NCBI GenBank assembly: GCA_003526375.1
Contig: DPDG01000054.1
Location: forward strand, 1 to 64,000
Direction of reading: 5' to 3'
DNA from: Lentisphaeria bacterium
Lineage (GTDB): Bacteria > Verrucomicrobiota > Lentisphaeria > Victivallales > UBA1829
Length of the DNA: 64,000 nt
Shown: positions 44,045-53,088 of the stretch, one piece after another
How the letters are laid out: each line of letters starts with the position of its first letter
How positions within the stretch are numbered: the stretch's first letter is position 1
Position numbers and translations under genes: made by a program
The notes under the pieces: model-generated
Told to the model about the DNA's origin: nothing
Databases searched by the model: none
Seen by the model: the letters and a program-made list of their open reading frames with translations, nothing else

Positions 44045-45094
44045 TCACACATGATAATTACACAAAATTGAGGGACGCAGCAACAGAGATTTTTCCTGTG
44101 CCCCTTTCAGCATTCCCGCAAGCTTTTCCATTGCAGCCACTCCCATCTCATAAAACGGCATGATGATTCTGGGAGTATAGAAAAACGGATAATGGGAAAT
44201 ATTTTTATACTCGACCATGATCGGATGCAGCTCCTCATTCAGGCGGAATCCGCGCGTGGCAAATTCATTCATGACAAGATACACCAGAAAACTGCTGGTG
44301 AAAAAGAGTCCCAGAGGATACCCGGCAATCTCTCCGGCTCCGTCAAAAAACGCATCGAATATCTTTCGGGAGCGAACAACGAAATCGCCATATGGTTCTC
44401 CGACACGGGGAAAATCAAGCGGGAAACACACTCCATCGGTACCACGCAGTCCATCTTCAAATCCCTTTTTCCGGAAAACATCATATGCATTCTCCGAATT
44501 ATAGACGACGGAATAACTGCGGCAGGAAAGCCCCTGCAGATATTCCGCAGCCAGTCTGCCTGAATATTCCTCATCAATATTCAGCGTCACCATATCAGGC
44601 AGCAGATCGTCGAAATTGAAATTGCGGTCGTTCATGAAGACTATTTTCCCGCCGCTCGCAACATATTTTTCACAACCTTTGCGGAGCACTTTCCGGTCCA
44701 TCCTCTGATGCAGGTAAAACAGAACACCGGTATTCTTTTCCCGGCAGACGGATTCCAGAAACGAGAGGTAATCCATGTCCTCATTTTCATTGTAATGATG
44801 AATCATCAGCGGATATCCGTACTCAAGTGCCGTGCGGGATATTCCCATGGTCAGACGCGTAATATCCGGGGAAGTCCATGCAGGAAGAAGCACGCGGATT
44901 GCCGGAAGTTTCCCGCGCCGGAGCAGAGAAGCCTGAAGATTGCAGGTATATCCCATTTCCTCGGCAGCTTTCCGGATGATGACACGGGTTTCCTCTGAGA
45001 TCCGGTCATACGGGTCCTTCTCGCTTCGGAGGGCGCGGGATACAACTCCAAGCGAAAATCCTGTTTTTCTGGCAATGTCAATCTGACGAACCAT
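44045..45094 (-). CDS. LacI-family regulator (locus 2)
   Basis: A 349-residue regulator. The helix-turn-helix (IDIARKTGFSLGVVSRALR, about 4-22) is followed by the GYTCN hinge region and a sensor domain. ATG 45094 follows AGGAG by 5-6 nt; a longer frame from 45121 is unlikely. It heads locus 2, 32 nt before the pseudopilin. A consensus promoter and a perfect palindrome lie immediately upstream, so it most likely represses itself and the locus. Confidence 0.9.
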   Translation of the reverse strand: MVRQIDIARKTGFSLGVVSRALRSEKDPYDRISEETRVIIRKAAEEMGYTCNLQASLLRRGKLPAIRVLLPAWTSPDITRLTMGISRTALEYGYPLMIHHYNENEDMDYLSFLESVCREKNTGVLFYLHQRMDRKVLRKGCEKYVASGGKIVFMNDRNFNFDDLLPDMVTLNIDEEYSGRLAAEYLQGLSCRSYSVVYNSENAYDVFRKKGFEDGLRGTDGVCFPLDFPRVGEPYGDFVVRSRKIFDAFFDGAGEIAGYPLGLFFTSSFLVYLVMNEFATRGFRLNEELHPIMVEYKNISHYPFFYTPRIIMPFYEMGVAAMEKLAGMLKGAQEKSLLLRPSILCNYHV

Positions 45095-45116
45095 GCAAGC
45101 TCCTGTTTTGATATAA

Positions 45117-45166
45117 AACAATCGATTGTTCGTTATATATTATAAACAGAAAAAACGTTTTGTCAA
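45117..45166 (-). promoter_or_regulatory. Consensus promoter and palindromic operator of LacI locus 2
   Basis: On the minus strand a perfect -35 TTGACA (45166-45161) and a perfect -10 TATAAT (45144-45139) are 16 bp apart. The 14-bp perfect palindrome AACAATCGATTGTT (45117-45130), centred on CG, lies at the predicted transcription start. A repressor bound there would block initiation. Confidence 0.8.
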
Positions 45167-45431
45167 GGGGATGACAATGTAAAAAAACATATTTTCCCAG
45201 AAAATGAGAAAGTAATACGAGACTTCAGCCACAACTCCGGAATAAGCAGAACCTTTCTGAAAAGGCGGAGGAATGAGATTGAATTCGATTTTATTTGTCT
45301 TTCCGCTTCTTTCTTGTCCTTGCAGTCTTTTCAGGATTCCGGCAGGCTTATCAGATGCGACATAATGGAAAACGAGAAAAGTTCAAGAGCTAAAACAAGT
45401 CTGCCGTATTTCAAAATACAATGTATCAATC

Positions 45432-45498
45432 AAAAAAATCCGGACACGGAGCGGCATGGAAACCAGAAGTGCATGTGTCCAAAAAAACGGATTTTTTT
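45432..45498. repeat. Nested inverted repeats in a gene-poor stretch
   Basis: A perfect 11-bp inverted repeat (AAAAAAATCCG 45432-45442; CGGATTTTTTT 45488-45498) overlaps an inner GGACAC/GTGTCC pair (45442-45447; 45475-45480). The stem with its A/T ends could terminate transcription in both directions. The rest of 45167-45567 shows nothing else supportable. Confidence 0.5.
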
Positions 45499-45567
45499 CG
45501 GGATTTCCGATTGAAAAGTTCCCGCGTCATGTTACCTTATGGCAACTCAAACGAGGGGGAACCGTTG

Positions 45568-45921
45568 ATGCTTCGTTTTATTCTGATTCTGATTGTTTTT
45601 ACAGGCCTTTCATCCGGCGGTGATTCTGCAAACCGCCCTTCCGGAAAAAATCCTCTCTTTTCTCAGGCGACATCTTTCCGGTCTTTTTTTTCAGGCAATG
45701 TAAAGAAGAAAAACGGTGATCTGAAGCAGGTGGAAAAACACTGTTTTCAGTTTTCCGCCCGCACGGGCTCCGGTTTGATTTCAGACGAAGTTTCCGGCGA
45801 ATTCTCTTTTCCCGGAAATGAGAACGAGGATTATTCCGCCTCATCCGGCAATTGTTTTGCCGGGAATGCACAGACCGGCTCCTGCGGAGCCCGCGCCAGC
45901 CCGCTGTTGAAATTCACCTGA
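45568..45921 (+). CDS. Small exported protein, hypothetical
   Basis: A possible 117-residue protein with a hydrophobic signal-like N-terminus (MLRFILILIVFTGLSSGG) and a polar Ser/Gly/Asn-rich remainder with three Cys. GAGGGGG lies ~8 nt before the ATG, and TTGAAA-N16-TACCTT (45511-45538) may be its promoter. It precedes the antiporter gene by 40 nt. No family recognised; the amino-acid make-up is plausible but coding status is uncertain. Confidence 0.4.
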   Translation: MLRFILILIVFTGLSSGGDSANRPSGKNPLFSQATSFRSFFSGNVKKKNGDLKQVEKHCFQFSARTGSGLISDEVSGEFSFPGNENEDYSASSGNCFAGNAQTGSCGARASPLLKFT

Positions 45922-45961
45922 TTCTTTTCTTTCTGTCAATCTTATATTCTGGACTTTATTT

Positions 45962-47575
45962 ATGGAAAAACTTGCATTCAACTTATCTGTTTCTCTTACC
46001 ATCGTGGCTGTATTGATCCTGATCGGCGCGACTTCAAGTAAACTTGCCAGCATCGTCAACGCCTGTTCCCAGAGAATTTCTTCCGTGAGCCAGCACCCGG
46101 TAAAGCCCGTCAGCTTTTTTCTGAGCCGTGTCGCAGCCTGGATCAATGTGCCTGTTCTCGTGATGTTTCTTGCAGTCGGCATGCTTGCCGGCAGCGAAGG
46201 TTTCGGCGGAATCTATTATGAAGACGCCTTTTCCGCCAACGTCATCGGCACAATTGCCATGGCGTTCATCCTCTATTCCGGAGGATATGACACAAGCTGG
46301 AGATCCGTCAAAAGCGTCATTGGATACGGCAGCATTCTTTCCAGTATCGGAGTACTGCTGACTGCGGTTGCGGTCGGGTTCGGCGCCTATGGTTTTTTCC
46401 GGCTGCTGGACTTGAATTATCCGCTGTCCTGGTGCCTGCTGCTGGGGTCAATCGTTTCCTCCACCGACGCTGCGGCGGTCTTCGCGATTCTGCGCAGCAA
46501 AAGCGTCAGCCTGAAAGGGAAACTCCAGCCGCTGCTCGAATATGAGTCGGGAAGCAACGACCCGATGGCAACTTTCCTGACATTGTTCATGATTGATGTG
46601 ATTACACGTCCGGAGGCGACAAGCTACTGGTCGATCCTCTGGACTTTCCCGATGCGCATGGGAATCGGGATTCTGCTGGGACTTGTCATCGGCAAACTTG
46701 CCGCCAAATATTTCGACAATATCGATTTTGACTATGACGGCCTTTATTATGTCATCGGCATCGGCGTCGTTCTGCTGACCTACGGGCTCGCCGACTGGGG
46801 ATTCGGCGTGGAATATCTGCGGGGCAACGGCTTCATGGCGGTGTATGTCTGCGGCATGATGATGGGCAACAGCAAGTTCACCTATCAGTATGGACTCGGA
46901 CGTTTCCATGACGGTATCGCATGGCTGATGCAGGTGACGCTGTTCGGTATGCTGGGGCTGCTGGTTTTCCCGTCCGGGCTTCTGAAAGCAATCTGGCTGG
47001 GACTGGGCGTCAGTCTGATCATGATGTTCATTGCCCGCCCGCTCGTGGTGTTCCTGTGCATGATCGGAAGCAAATTCACAATCAGGGAGCGCACGTTCGT
47101 TTCCTGGGTCGGGCTGCGCGGCGGAGCGCCGATTATGCTCGCGACATTCCCGCTGATGTACAAGGAAAGTATTCCTGATTCGAACGTCATGTTCAACATC
47201 GTGTTTCTGATCGTCCTGACTTCCGTTGTATTTCAGGGCAAAACCCTGATGCCGTTCGCGAAAGTGCTCGGTCTGGATAAGCCGCTCAAGGTTTCGCCGC
47301 GCGTTCCGCTTGAATTTGAAAATACCGGAACTCTCGACGGTGAAATGAAGGAATTCGAAGTCATGGAATCGGCGCCGTTCATCGGAAAGCGCCTGTCCGA
47401 GCTCGGGCTGCCTCCGGGAGCATTGGTCCTGCTGATCCGCCGCGGACACCAGTTTGTCGTCCCGCGCGGCAATACGAAAATTCTCCTGCATGATTCTCTG
47501 ATGGTTCTCGGTGAAGGCAATCTCCTGCATGATGTGGAAAAGATCCTCGGCAAGAGCGGTGACGATGAAGAGTGA
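45962..47575 (+). CDS. nhaP2: NhaP2/CvrA-type K+/H+ antiporter
   Basis: A 537-residue CPA1-family antiporter with about 12-13 membrane helices in the first 410 residues. The transport core shows SSTDAAAVFAIL near 165 and YESGSNDPMA near 197, the acidic ion-binding pair of the family. Residues ~440-530 form a cytosolic TrkA-C (RCK-C) regulatory domain (LSELGLPPGALVLLIRRG). It exports K+ or other cations in exchange for protons. The gene stands alone and is not linked by sequence to the flanking glycan loci. Confidence 0.9.
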   Translation: MEKLAFNLSVSLTIVAVLILIGATSSKLASIVNACSQRISSVSQHPVKPVSFFLSRVAAWINVPVLVMFLAVGMLAGSEGFGGIYYEDAFSANVIGTIAMAFILYSGGYDTSWRSVKSVIGYGSILSSIGVLLTAVAVGFGAYGFFRLLDLNYPLSWCLLLGSIVSSTDAAAVFAILRSKSVSLKGKLQPLLEYESGSNDPMATFLTLFMIDVITRPEATSYWSILWTFPMRMGIGILLGLVIGKLAAKYFDNIDFDYDGLYYVIGIGVVLLTYGLADWGFGVEYLRGNGFMAVYVCGMMMGNSKFTYQYGLGRFHDGIAWLMQVTLFGMLGLLVFPSGLLKAIWLGLGVSLIMMFIARPLVVFLCMIGSKFTIRERTFVSWVGLRGGAPIMLATFPLMYKESIPDSNVMFNIVFLIVLTSVVFQGKTLMPFAKVLGLDKPLKVSPRVPLEFENTGTLDGEMKEFEVMESAPFIGKRLSELGLPPGALVLLIRRGHQFVVPRGNTKILLHDSLMVLGEGNLLHDVEKILGKSGDDEE

Positions 47576-47775
47576 CAGTCGGTGCCTCTGACTCATGAGG
47601 CGGGAGCTCCATTGAATGGGGGCGGATCATTTGGGAAGAATGAACTGCCCCGCCGCAGGCAACGGAGCACCGCTGAAACCGCGACAAGGGCAAAGACCTT
47701 GACTCAAGAAGAATGCTCACACATTCTTCCGACTCAAAGCCGATCCGAATGCCGAGGTATGCCCCAAAAAAAGAA
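47576..47775. other. Unexplained 200-bp non-coding block
   Basis: The interval between the antiporter and the convergent end of locus 3 holds no supportable gene. It contains an 8-bp hairpin, GAAGAATG/CATTCTTC with a 6-nt loop (47708-47729), without a T tract, and is GC-rich in its first half. It may act as a factor-assisted terminator region or be a dispersed intergenic element. Confidence 0.4.
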
Positions 47776-49674
47776 TCAATGGCGAGGCGATGCCTTCCGG
47801 TTTTCCAGAAGCCCCGGCAGAAAGAGCTCCACATCCGGGTTTTCATCGGTCACGGGGATCATATTCTCCGTCGTCCGCATCTCCAGAAGCTGTTTATCCA
47901 GCTGAAGACGCCAGTTCAGGAAAAATTCATAGTCGATCCAGGCGCCTGCAACGCCGGAACCTCCGGCGGAATTCCGCACCTGTTCCGCAAGCTCCTGTTC
48001 ATACTCCGCCGTTTTCTCCAGACAGCTCCGCACAGCATCCCGGTCGTTTCTCCCGAAAGCCTGAACCGCCAGCGCGCGGTAATGCCACGCCTCGAACATC
48101 CGCCGCTGGAACTCAATGAACTCCATGACAGGACGGAAGTGTTCCGCTGGTTCCGAGGCAACATTCATGAGTTCATCAAGGGTCTGCCGCAACCCCTCGA
48201 ACGTATGCTGTGTCTTTTCCCACGCCGGACCGGAGAATTCCGTTCTCATGCTCTCCCACTCCTGCCACAGGGGCCAGCGCGGCGGACGGCTCTGGCTGAC
48301 CATCGGAATTTTCTCCAGTCGCAGGAACAGTTCCTTCATCCGCTCCGCAACGGACGGATACCGGTTCCGGCAGAAATCCGAAAGCACCTCGTCAACCGTT
48401 TTCGACACGTCCCACGAAAAACGACTCAGGAAACAAAGATTCAGCGAGGAACGCCACCAGGTATCAATTCCGATGAAAAACGGAATAATTCCGCGCAGAC
48501 CTCCCGCTTTCGTTTCGCGGCAGTCATCAAGGATTTCATGGAAGCGCAGGGCGAGGTTGGCGCGTTCCGCGGTATTATCCGTGATATGATAATGCAGGCG
48601 ATATACTCCGCGTCCACCGACGGCGTCCGATTTTTTCTTCCACTCCTCCGCCACGCGCATGTTCGCAACCAGAATCGACATATTGTCTCGCGGCAGGATA
48701 TCCGGCGGCACTTCGCTGGTCTCGCTCGTATAGGAAAGGTATTCCACGGTCAGGCGGGGACGCACAATCTTGAGCGCATCCGCAATTCTGTTGACGGCCT
48801 TCAGGACCGTTCCCGGACGCCGGCAATGTTCACATTTGCAGAATCCGTAGCCGTCTTCGGGCCATGTGCCGAGAATCTCCACCTCAGGATGCTTCTCTGC
48901 ATATTCCGTGAAGTTCCGGATCAGCGTCTGAACCGCCCCCTCGTTGGAATAACAGATCTGACCGGTGGCAAAACGTTTCCCCTCGCCGTTCATGGCAAAC
49001 CATTCGGGATGTTCCTTGAAATAGGAAACCGGAAAGAAGTAACGCCCGGAATGCTCGCTGATATTCAGAATCATGCCGCGTTTCCGGAGCTCCGGCAGAA
49101 GTTCCCCCTCCACCTGCCGCCATTCAACCTCCCAGCCGTTATCGCGTTTCTTTGTGCGGCAAACCGAAGTCATCAGCAGGTTGAAACGGTTCCACCCGAG
49201 CCAGCCGATGATCCTGCGCAAATCCTCCCGGTGTTCCGCGTTGACCGGAAAAATGCAGACTCCCCGCAGTTCAAGATCGGGATTGACGGTTCGCGATTCC
49301 GGCATGGACAGATGTTCCCAGTGCGGAAAGACAGGCTGTTCCTGATAGAAAAACCAGCGGCATCCCCAGAATTCCAGCAGTTCATACACTCCGTTCAGCA
49401 CTCCGCGCGGAAGATTCGCCGCAATATGAATCCGGTTCTCCGACACGGTGATGCGGAATCCGTCGAAGCGGAGCTCCGTATCTTTTCCGTTCAGCGTTTC
49501 CAGTTCGATGGAAACTCCGCCGTCCGTTTTTCCAGTCGCAACCGGCACGGCAACTCCCGTCATCCGGGCAATGCCGCTCCGCAACTCCTCCGCCGCGAAA
49601 TGTTCCACGTTCCCGGCGGAGGGAGTGAAAACAATGCGAATCTCCGCCGGATTCAGTTCCTTTCCCCGCCTCAT
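47776..49674 (-). CDS. DUF4838/GH20-like glycan-active protein, cytosolic
   Basis: A 632-residue protein without signal peptide. The first ~120 residues match the alpha/beta domain that precedes GH20 and GH67 barrels (VEHFAAEELRSGIARMTG). The middle carries the DUF4838 cysteine motif FCKCEHC near residue 281, after the acidic TWPEDGYG. It is the last gene of locus 3 and starts in an ATGA overlap with the small exported module. Related to the 935-residue exported protein two genes upstream, but intracellular. Catalytic function is not proven. Confidence 0.72.
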   Translation of the reverse strand: MRRGKELNPAEIRIVFTPSAGNVEHFAAEELRSGIARMTGVAVPVATGKTDGGVSIELETLNGKDTELRFDGFRITVSENRIHIAANLPRGVLNGVYELLEFWGCRWFFYQEQPVFPHWEHLSMPESRTVNPDLELRGVCIFPVNAEHREDLRRIIGWLGWNRFNLLMTSVCRTKKRDNGWEVEWRQVEGELLPELRKRGMILNISEHSGRYFFPVSYFKEHPEWFAMNGEGKRFATGQICYSNEGAVQTLIRNFTEYAEKHPEVEILGTWPEDGYGFCKCEHCRRPGTVLKAVNRIADALKIVRPRLTVEYLSYTSETSEVPPDILPRDNMSILVANMRVAEEWKKKSDAVGGRGVYRLHYHITDNTAERANLALRFHEILDDCRETKAGGLRGIIPFFIGIDTWWRSSLNLCFLSRFSWDVSKTVDEVLSDFCRNRYPSVAERMKELFLRLEKIPMVSQSRPPRWPLWQEWESMRTEFSGPAWEKTQHTFEGLRQTLDELMNVASEPAEHFRPVMEFIEFQRRMFEAWHYRALAVQAFGRNDRDAVRSCLEKTAEYEQELAEQVRNSAGGSGVAGAWIDYEFFLNWRLQLDKQLLEMRTTENMIPVTDENPDVELFLPGLLENRKASPRH

Positions 49675-50204
49675 TTTTCCGCCGCCGGTTCCATCATGAC
49701 GGATACGGATTCAATGACGGCATTGGATTCCCCGATATAGAGATAGCCCTGTTCATACGGCTCGATCTTGAATTCAAACTGATAGCTCCGGACAGCATCT
49801 CCGAGCTTGAAGGGCCCGAATTTCTTCTGAATCGCATGGCTGAAAGGAGTATTGGGATTCTGTCGGATGCAGGAACTCATGCGGGCATTCAATACCCCCT
49901 GTTTTCCCTGCATTGCAGACGCTTTGATCTCCGCTTTGAGGAGATACTGCCTGCCGTCGCCCGGCAGACTGAGAAGCTGATAGATCACACCGGAGGAAAG
50001 ATGAATTTTTCCCTCTTTCAATTCCGCGGCTCCGGCACAATTCCAGTTCTTCGCCCACTGCGTTCCGACAACCCCTTTTGCATTTTTCGGAGGGGCTCCG
50101 GTTTCGGTGAATTTCCCGTTCCGAACCGCCTCACTGCCCTCTGCCGCAAAGACAGCGGACGCCAGCAGGGAGAGCGCGAACACCATGACTGTTTTTCTTT
50201 TCAT
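49671..50204 (-). CDS. Stand-alone exported module homologous to a DUF4838 protein C-terminus
   Basis: A 177-residue exported protein (signal peptide ending near FAA, residue 20). From NGKFTETGAPP to the end it matches the last ~150 residues of the 935-residue neighbour, sharing VIY-L-(S/T)(L/V)P, the SCIR motif, F-F-PYE-GYLYI and a final SVS-M segment. It is therefore a separately encoded copy of that beta-sandwich module. Likely role: sugar or surface binding outside the cell. It precedes the cytosolic DUF4838-like gene with a 4-nt overlap. Confidence 0.75.
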   Translation of the reverse strand: MKRKTVMVFALSLLASAVFAAEGSEAVRNGKFTETGAPPKNAKGVVGTQWAKNWNCAGAAELKEGKIHLSSGVIYQLLSLPGDGRQYLLKAEIKASAMQGKQGVLNARMSSCIRQNPNTPFSHAIQKKFGPFKLGDAVRSYQFEFKIEPYEQGYLYIGESNAVIESVSVMMEPAAEK

Positions 50205-50259
50205 TGCAAATTCCTTTCTTCTAAAGTTTTTATCTGGAAAAATCGGGAAAACTCCCGCC

Positions 50260-53067
50260 TCATTTTGCCGTCATGCTTGCGGAAACGGAGTCGATCTTCG
50301 CATCCGGGGCATTGATGTAAAGATACCCGTTCTCATAAGGTGCGAACTCAAACCGGAACGGATAGGCTGCCGGTTCCTCTTTCAGCGCAGCATCCAGAAC
50401 CACCCGTCTGTTTTCATGTCCGAATCCCCGTTTGTCATCAGGTTTTCTTATGCAGGAACTGACCGTGATTTTCATCTGCCCTTTGCCGGACGCCGTCACT
50501 TCACCGCGAATCACATAACCGTTTTCCTCGCGTGGAACCGTCATCAGGGAATAAATGACATTATGCACGAGAACAGAATTTTTTCCGTTCTCCGTAATCA
50601 TGCGCGCCCCTACGCCGTTCCAGCCGAAAGGAAACTGTCTGCCGTCAAGATTCTTCTGCTGAGACGGGGGAACATCGCGCAGGCGTGTGAATTCCCCGTT
50701 GCGGATCGCGCTTCTGCCGATTACCGCGCGCCGGAAACGGGTCTGCTCATGCGGCGGCGTGCCGTCCGGCGAACTGCCTTCCGAGACCTTCGGCGGCTGA
50801 AGATTGCGGCAGTTCCGGTAGAAGTGCATCCGCCAGACCTGCCCGTCTTCGATTTTCCGCCCCATCGGAGCAACGGGGACTTTTATTTCAATCACATAAC
50901 GGTCTTTCAGAACTTTTGTCCTGACCTCCGCGCCGGACTCATAGGCGACATCCCTGATTTTTGCATCGTAAACCGTTCCAAGCGAATTCACGGCAATATG
51001 ATGGTAATCGCCGTCCGGCGGCATCAGGAATATTTCGACGGAATCATCGGAATAAACTGCGGAATCCCGCTCCTTCGCCTCGGCTTTCAGCGGGCTCCAC
51101 GCATGTTCCGTCATTGCTTCGATTGCAAAATACCAGTGCCCGGAATCATACGCGACTTTGACGCGTGTAGCCTCAACAGGCTGGGAACCGTCCGGAGTCC
51201 GGAAACCGGCGACAAGAGGAGCCCTGCGCCATACATCCTCGTTCAATTCCCCGTCGATCGTGATTTTGGAATCCGCCCTGACGACGGGAATATCTTTCTG
51301 ACCGGACATGAGTTTTTTGATTTTTGCGGCTTCCGCGATCCAGAAACGGGTCAGGAAATCCCGGTCCATGGCAATCCTTTTTTTCAGGACGCCGTCGTTT
51401 CCGGCGAGTTTTTCCGCCTCGGCAAGAAAGTTCAGGAGTCTCTGCTCCGCGCCTTCCACGGTCAGGCAGTAGCCGATGCGGCAGGGACCGCCGTAGGAGG
51501 CATGTCCGGGGGCGCTTTCCCAGAGTTCGCGCCGGAGGGCATGATACTGTTTCATCGGCGCCGATGCTTTTCCGTAATAAAGCGTATAGGCTTCATCCAT
51601 CAACTGTTCGACGTCGAGTTCCGCATTCCAGCTCATTTTCGCAAGCACATAATAGAACTGCCAGTTGGAGGACGGCATCGGAAGATCCTTGTTCGTGCAG
51701 TCGTCATAAAAGCTTTTCAGCCCCAGTTTTCTGTAAAGTTTAAGATCCCGCGCCAGCGTGTATTCCATCGGCGCATACGGGGAAGATGCGTAGGCGTAGT
51801 AATCGTAAATGCCGAGATTCGGGCAGTGTTTCCGCCACGCCAGCAGTTCACGATAGTATTTTCTGTTGCAGGAACCGCTCTGATCGTCCAGAGGATGCAC
51901 ATAGCACCGCTGGTGCGAACAGTAAAGCGCCTTGACTCTCCCGTCATAGCGAACGGAAGGATCGTCAAGCGGGTCTCGGAAATCGGAATAGATCAGAATG
52001 CGCTGTCCGCCCGCGCCGGGATTCCGCTTCAGGATTTCCGAAGTCATTTTCGCCGCAAAGCGGTGGGCGGCGGTATTCAGCTTGTAAACGCCGTTGTAAG
52101 TGCCGAGTTTCCTGCATTCGGCGCACTCGCACCAGCCGTCCGTGGAATCATGAAAGCCGACGCCGAACAGGGTGTTGTATTCCGCAAGCGACACCCCGAA
52201 GTCAATCACCATTTTCTGCACGTCGGGATTGCCGAGACAGCGCTGGGAACGAGCCTTGCAGACACGTTTTCCTCCCTGAAGCGGGAAGTATTCGGGGTGC
52301 TCCGCAAAGAGTTTCTGCGGCACCGCCTGTTCAAACGTGACATGCCCGCCTCCCGTCGGCTTCTCATCGCCGCACAGAGCCAGATCCAACGCTTCGCGTG
52401 ACATCCCGGCAGGCTGCGGAGAAGCATACTGCATCTTGTTTCTGCGGTTCCAGCGGTTATGGTCATCCACACTCCACGGAGTCAGCGAACCGCGCCACGC
52501 GCCGATCATGCGCCGTTCGATGGCGGGCGACTCAAAATCATCAATCGCAGGAACGCTCAAAGTTCCGGCGGCGGGGCAATATTCCCCCTCGGGACCGGCA
52601 TGAAACCAGCGGACGCCAAGATATTTTTCGATAAAGGTATATGCCCCGTACAAAACACCAATGGGCGACCTGCCCGCAATCAGGATTCTGCTGCCGTCCG
52701 TCCTGATATAAAATGCCTGCGGACTTTCCGCCTTTGACAGTTTCTCCTTCACGGCTTCCGGCAGAAGATATTTTCCGTTTTCAAGCGTCGCAAGAGTGAT
52801 TTCGGTAAAATCGGGGTCCTTTCCGAGAACCCGCTGAAACGCCGGAGCCTGAACCTGCCACGGCACATGAGCCCCGGAAATTTTCCGGATGTAATGATTC
52901 AGCTCTTTCGCCGCCTGAAACTCCTGTGCGCTCGGATCATAACTCATCTGAATCCGCGTCGATCCGGGATTCCCGTCTTTTACAAGGATAAGATTCTCTC
53001 CCGCCCCCAGACTGGACAAAGCGGTCAGCAGCAGAGAGAGACATACCGCGGCAATTCCTTTCTTCAT
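50260..53067 (-). CDS. Exported DUF4838-CBM9-type protein
   Basis: A 935-residue exported protein (signal peptide ending about residue 22). Residues ~30-140 form the hexosaminidase-like alpha/beta domain. DUF4838 follows with STDGWCECAEC near 310-320, the CxCxxC site typical of the family. Residues ~590-770 are a CBM9-like domain (KITIDGELNEDVWRRAP ... DSVEIFLMPPDG). The last ~150 residues are the module also encoded alone next door. A role in binding and cleaving host or plant glycans is inferred. It follows the GH20-like gene by 21 nt. Confidence 0.78.
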   Translation of the reverse strand: MKKGIAAVCLSLLLTALSSLGAGENLILVKDGNPGSTRIQMSYDPSAQEFQAAKELNHYIRKISGAHVPWQVQAPAFQRVLGKDPDFTEITLATLENGKYLLPEAVKEKLSKAESPQAFYIRTDGSRILIAGRSPIGVLYGAYTFIEKYLGVRWFHAGPEGEYCPAAGTLSVPAIDDFESPAIERRMIGAWRGSLTPWSVDDHNRWNRRNKMQYASPQPAGMSREALDLALCGDEKPTGGGHVTFEQAVPQKLFAEHPEYFPLQGGKRVCKARSQRCLGNPDVQKMVIDFGVSLAEYNTLFGVGFHDSTDGWCECAECRKLGTYNGVYKLNTAAHRFAAKMTSEILKRNPGAGGQRILIYSDFRDPLDDPSVRYDGRVKALYCSHQRCYVHPLDDQSGSCNRKYYRELLAWRKHCPNLGIYDYYAYASSPYAPMEYTLARDLKLYRKLGLKSFYDDCTNKDLPMPSSNWQFYYVLAKMSWNAELDVEQLMDEAYTLYYGKASAPMKQYHALRRELWESAPGHASYGGPCRIGYCLTVEGAEQRLLNFLAEAEKLAGNDGVLKKRIAMDRDFLTRFWIAEAAKIKKLMSGQKDIPVVRADSKITIDGELNEDVWRRAPLVAGFRTPDGSQPVEATRVKVAYDSGHWYFAIEAMTEHAWSPLKAEAKERDSAVYSDDSVEIFLMPPDGDYHHIAVNSLGTVYDAKIRDVAYESGAEVRTKVLKDRYVIEIKVPVAPMGRKIEDGQVWRMHFYRNCRNLQPPKVSEGSSPDGTPPHEQTRFRRAVIGRSAIRNGEFTRLRDVPPSQQKNLDGRQFPFGWNGVGARMITENGKNSVLVHNVIYSLMTVPREENGYVIRGEVTASGKGQMKITVSSCIRKPDDKRGFGHENRRVVLDAALKEEPAAYPFRFEFAPYENGYLYINAPDAKIDSVSASMTAK

Positions 53068-53088
53068 AAGATACCCTTTCCAAATTTT

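Noticed and set aside
45421..45567. A longer start for the small exported protein
   Set aside because: The extra 49 residues would cover the inverted-repeat region and place the signal-like helix inside the protein, which is less sensible than a start at 45568.
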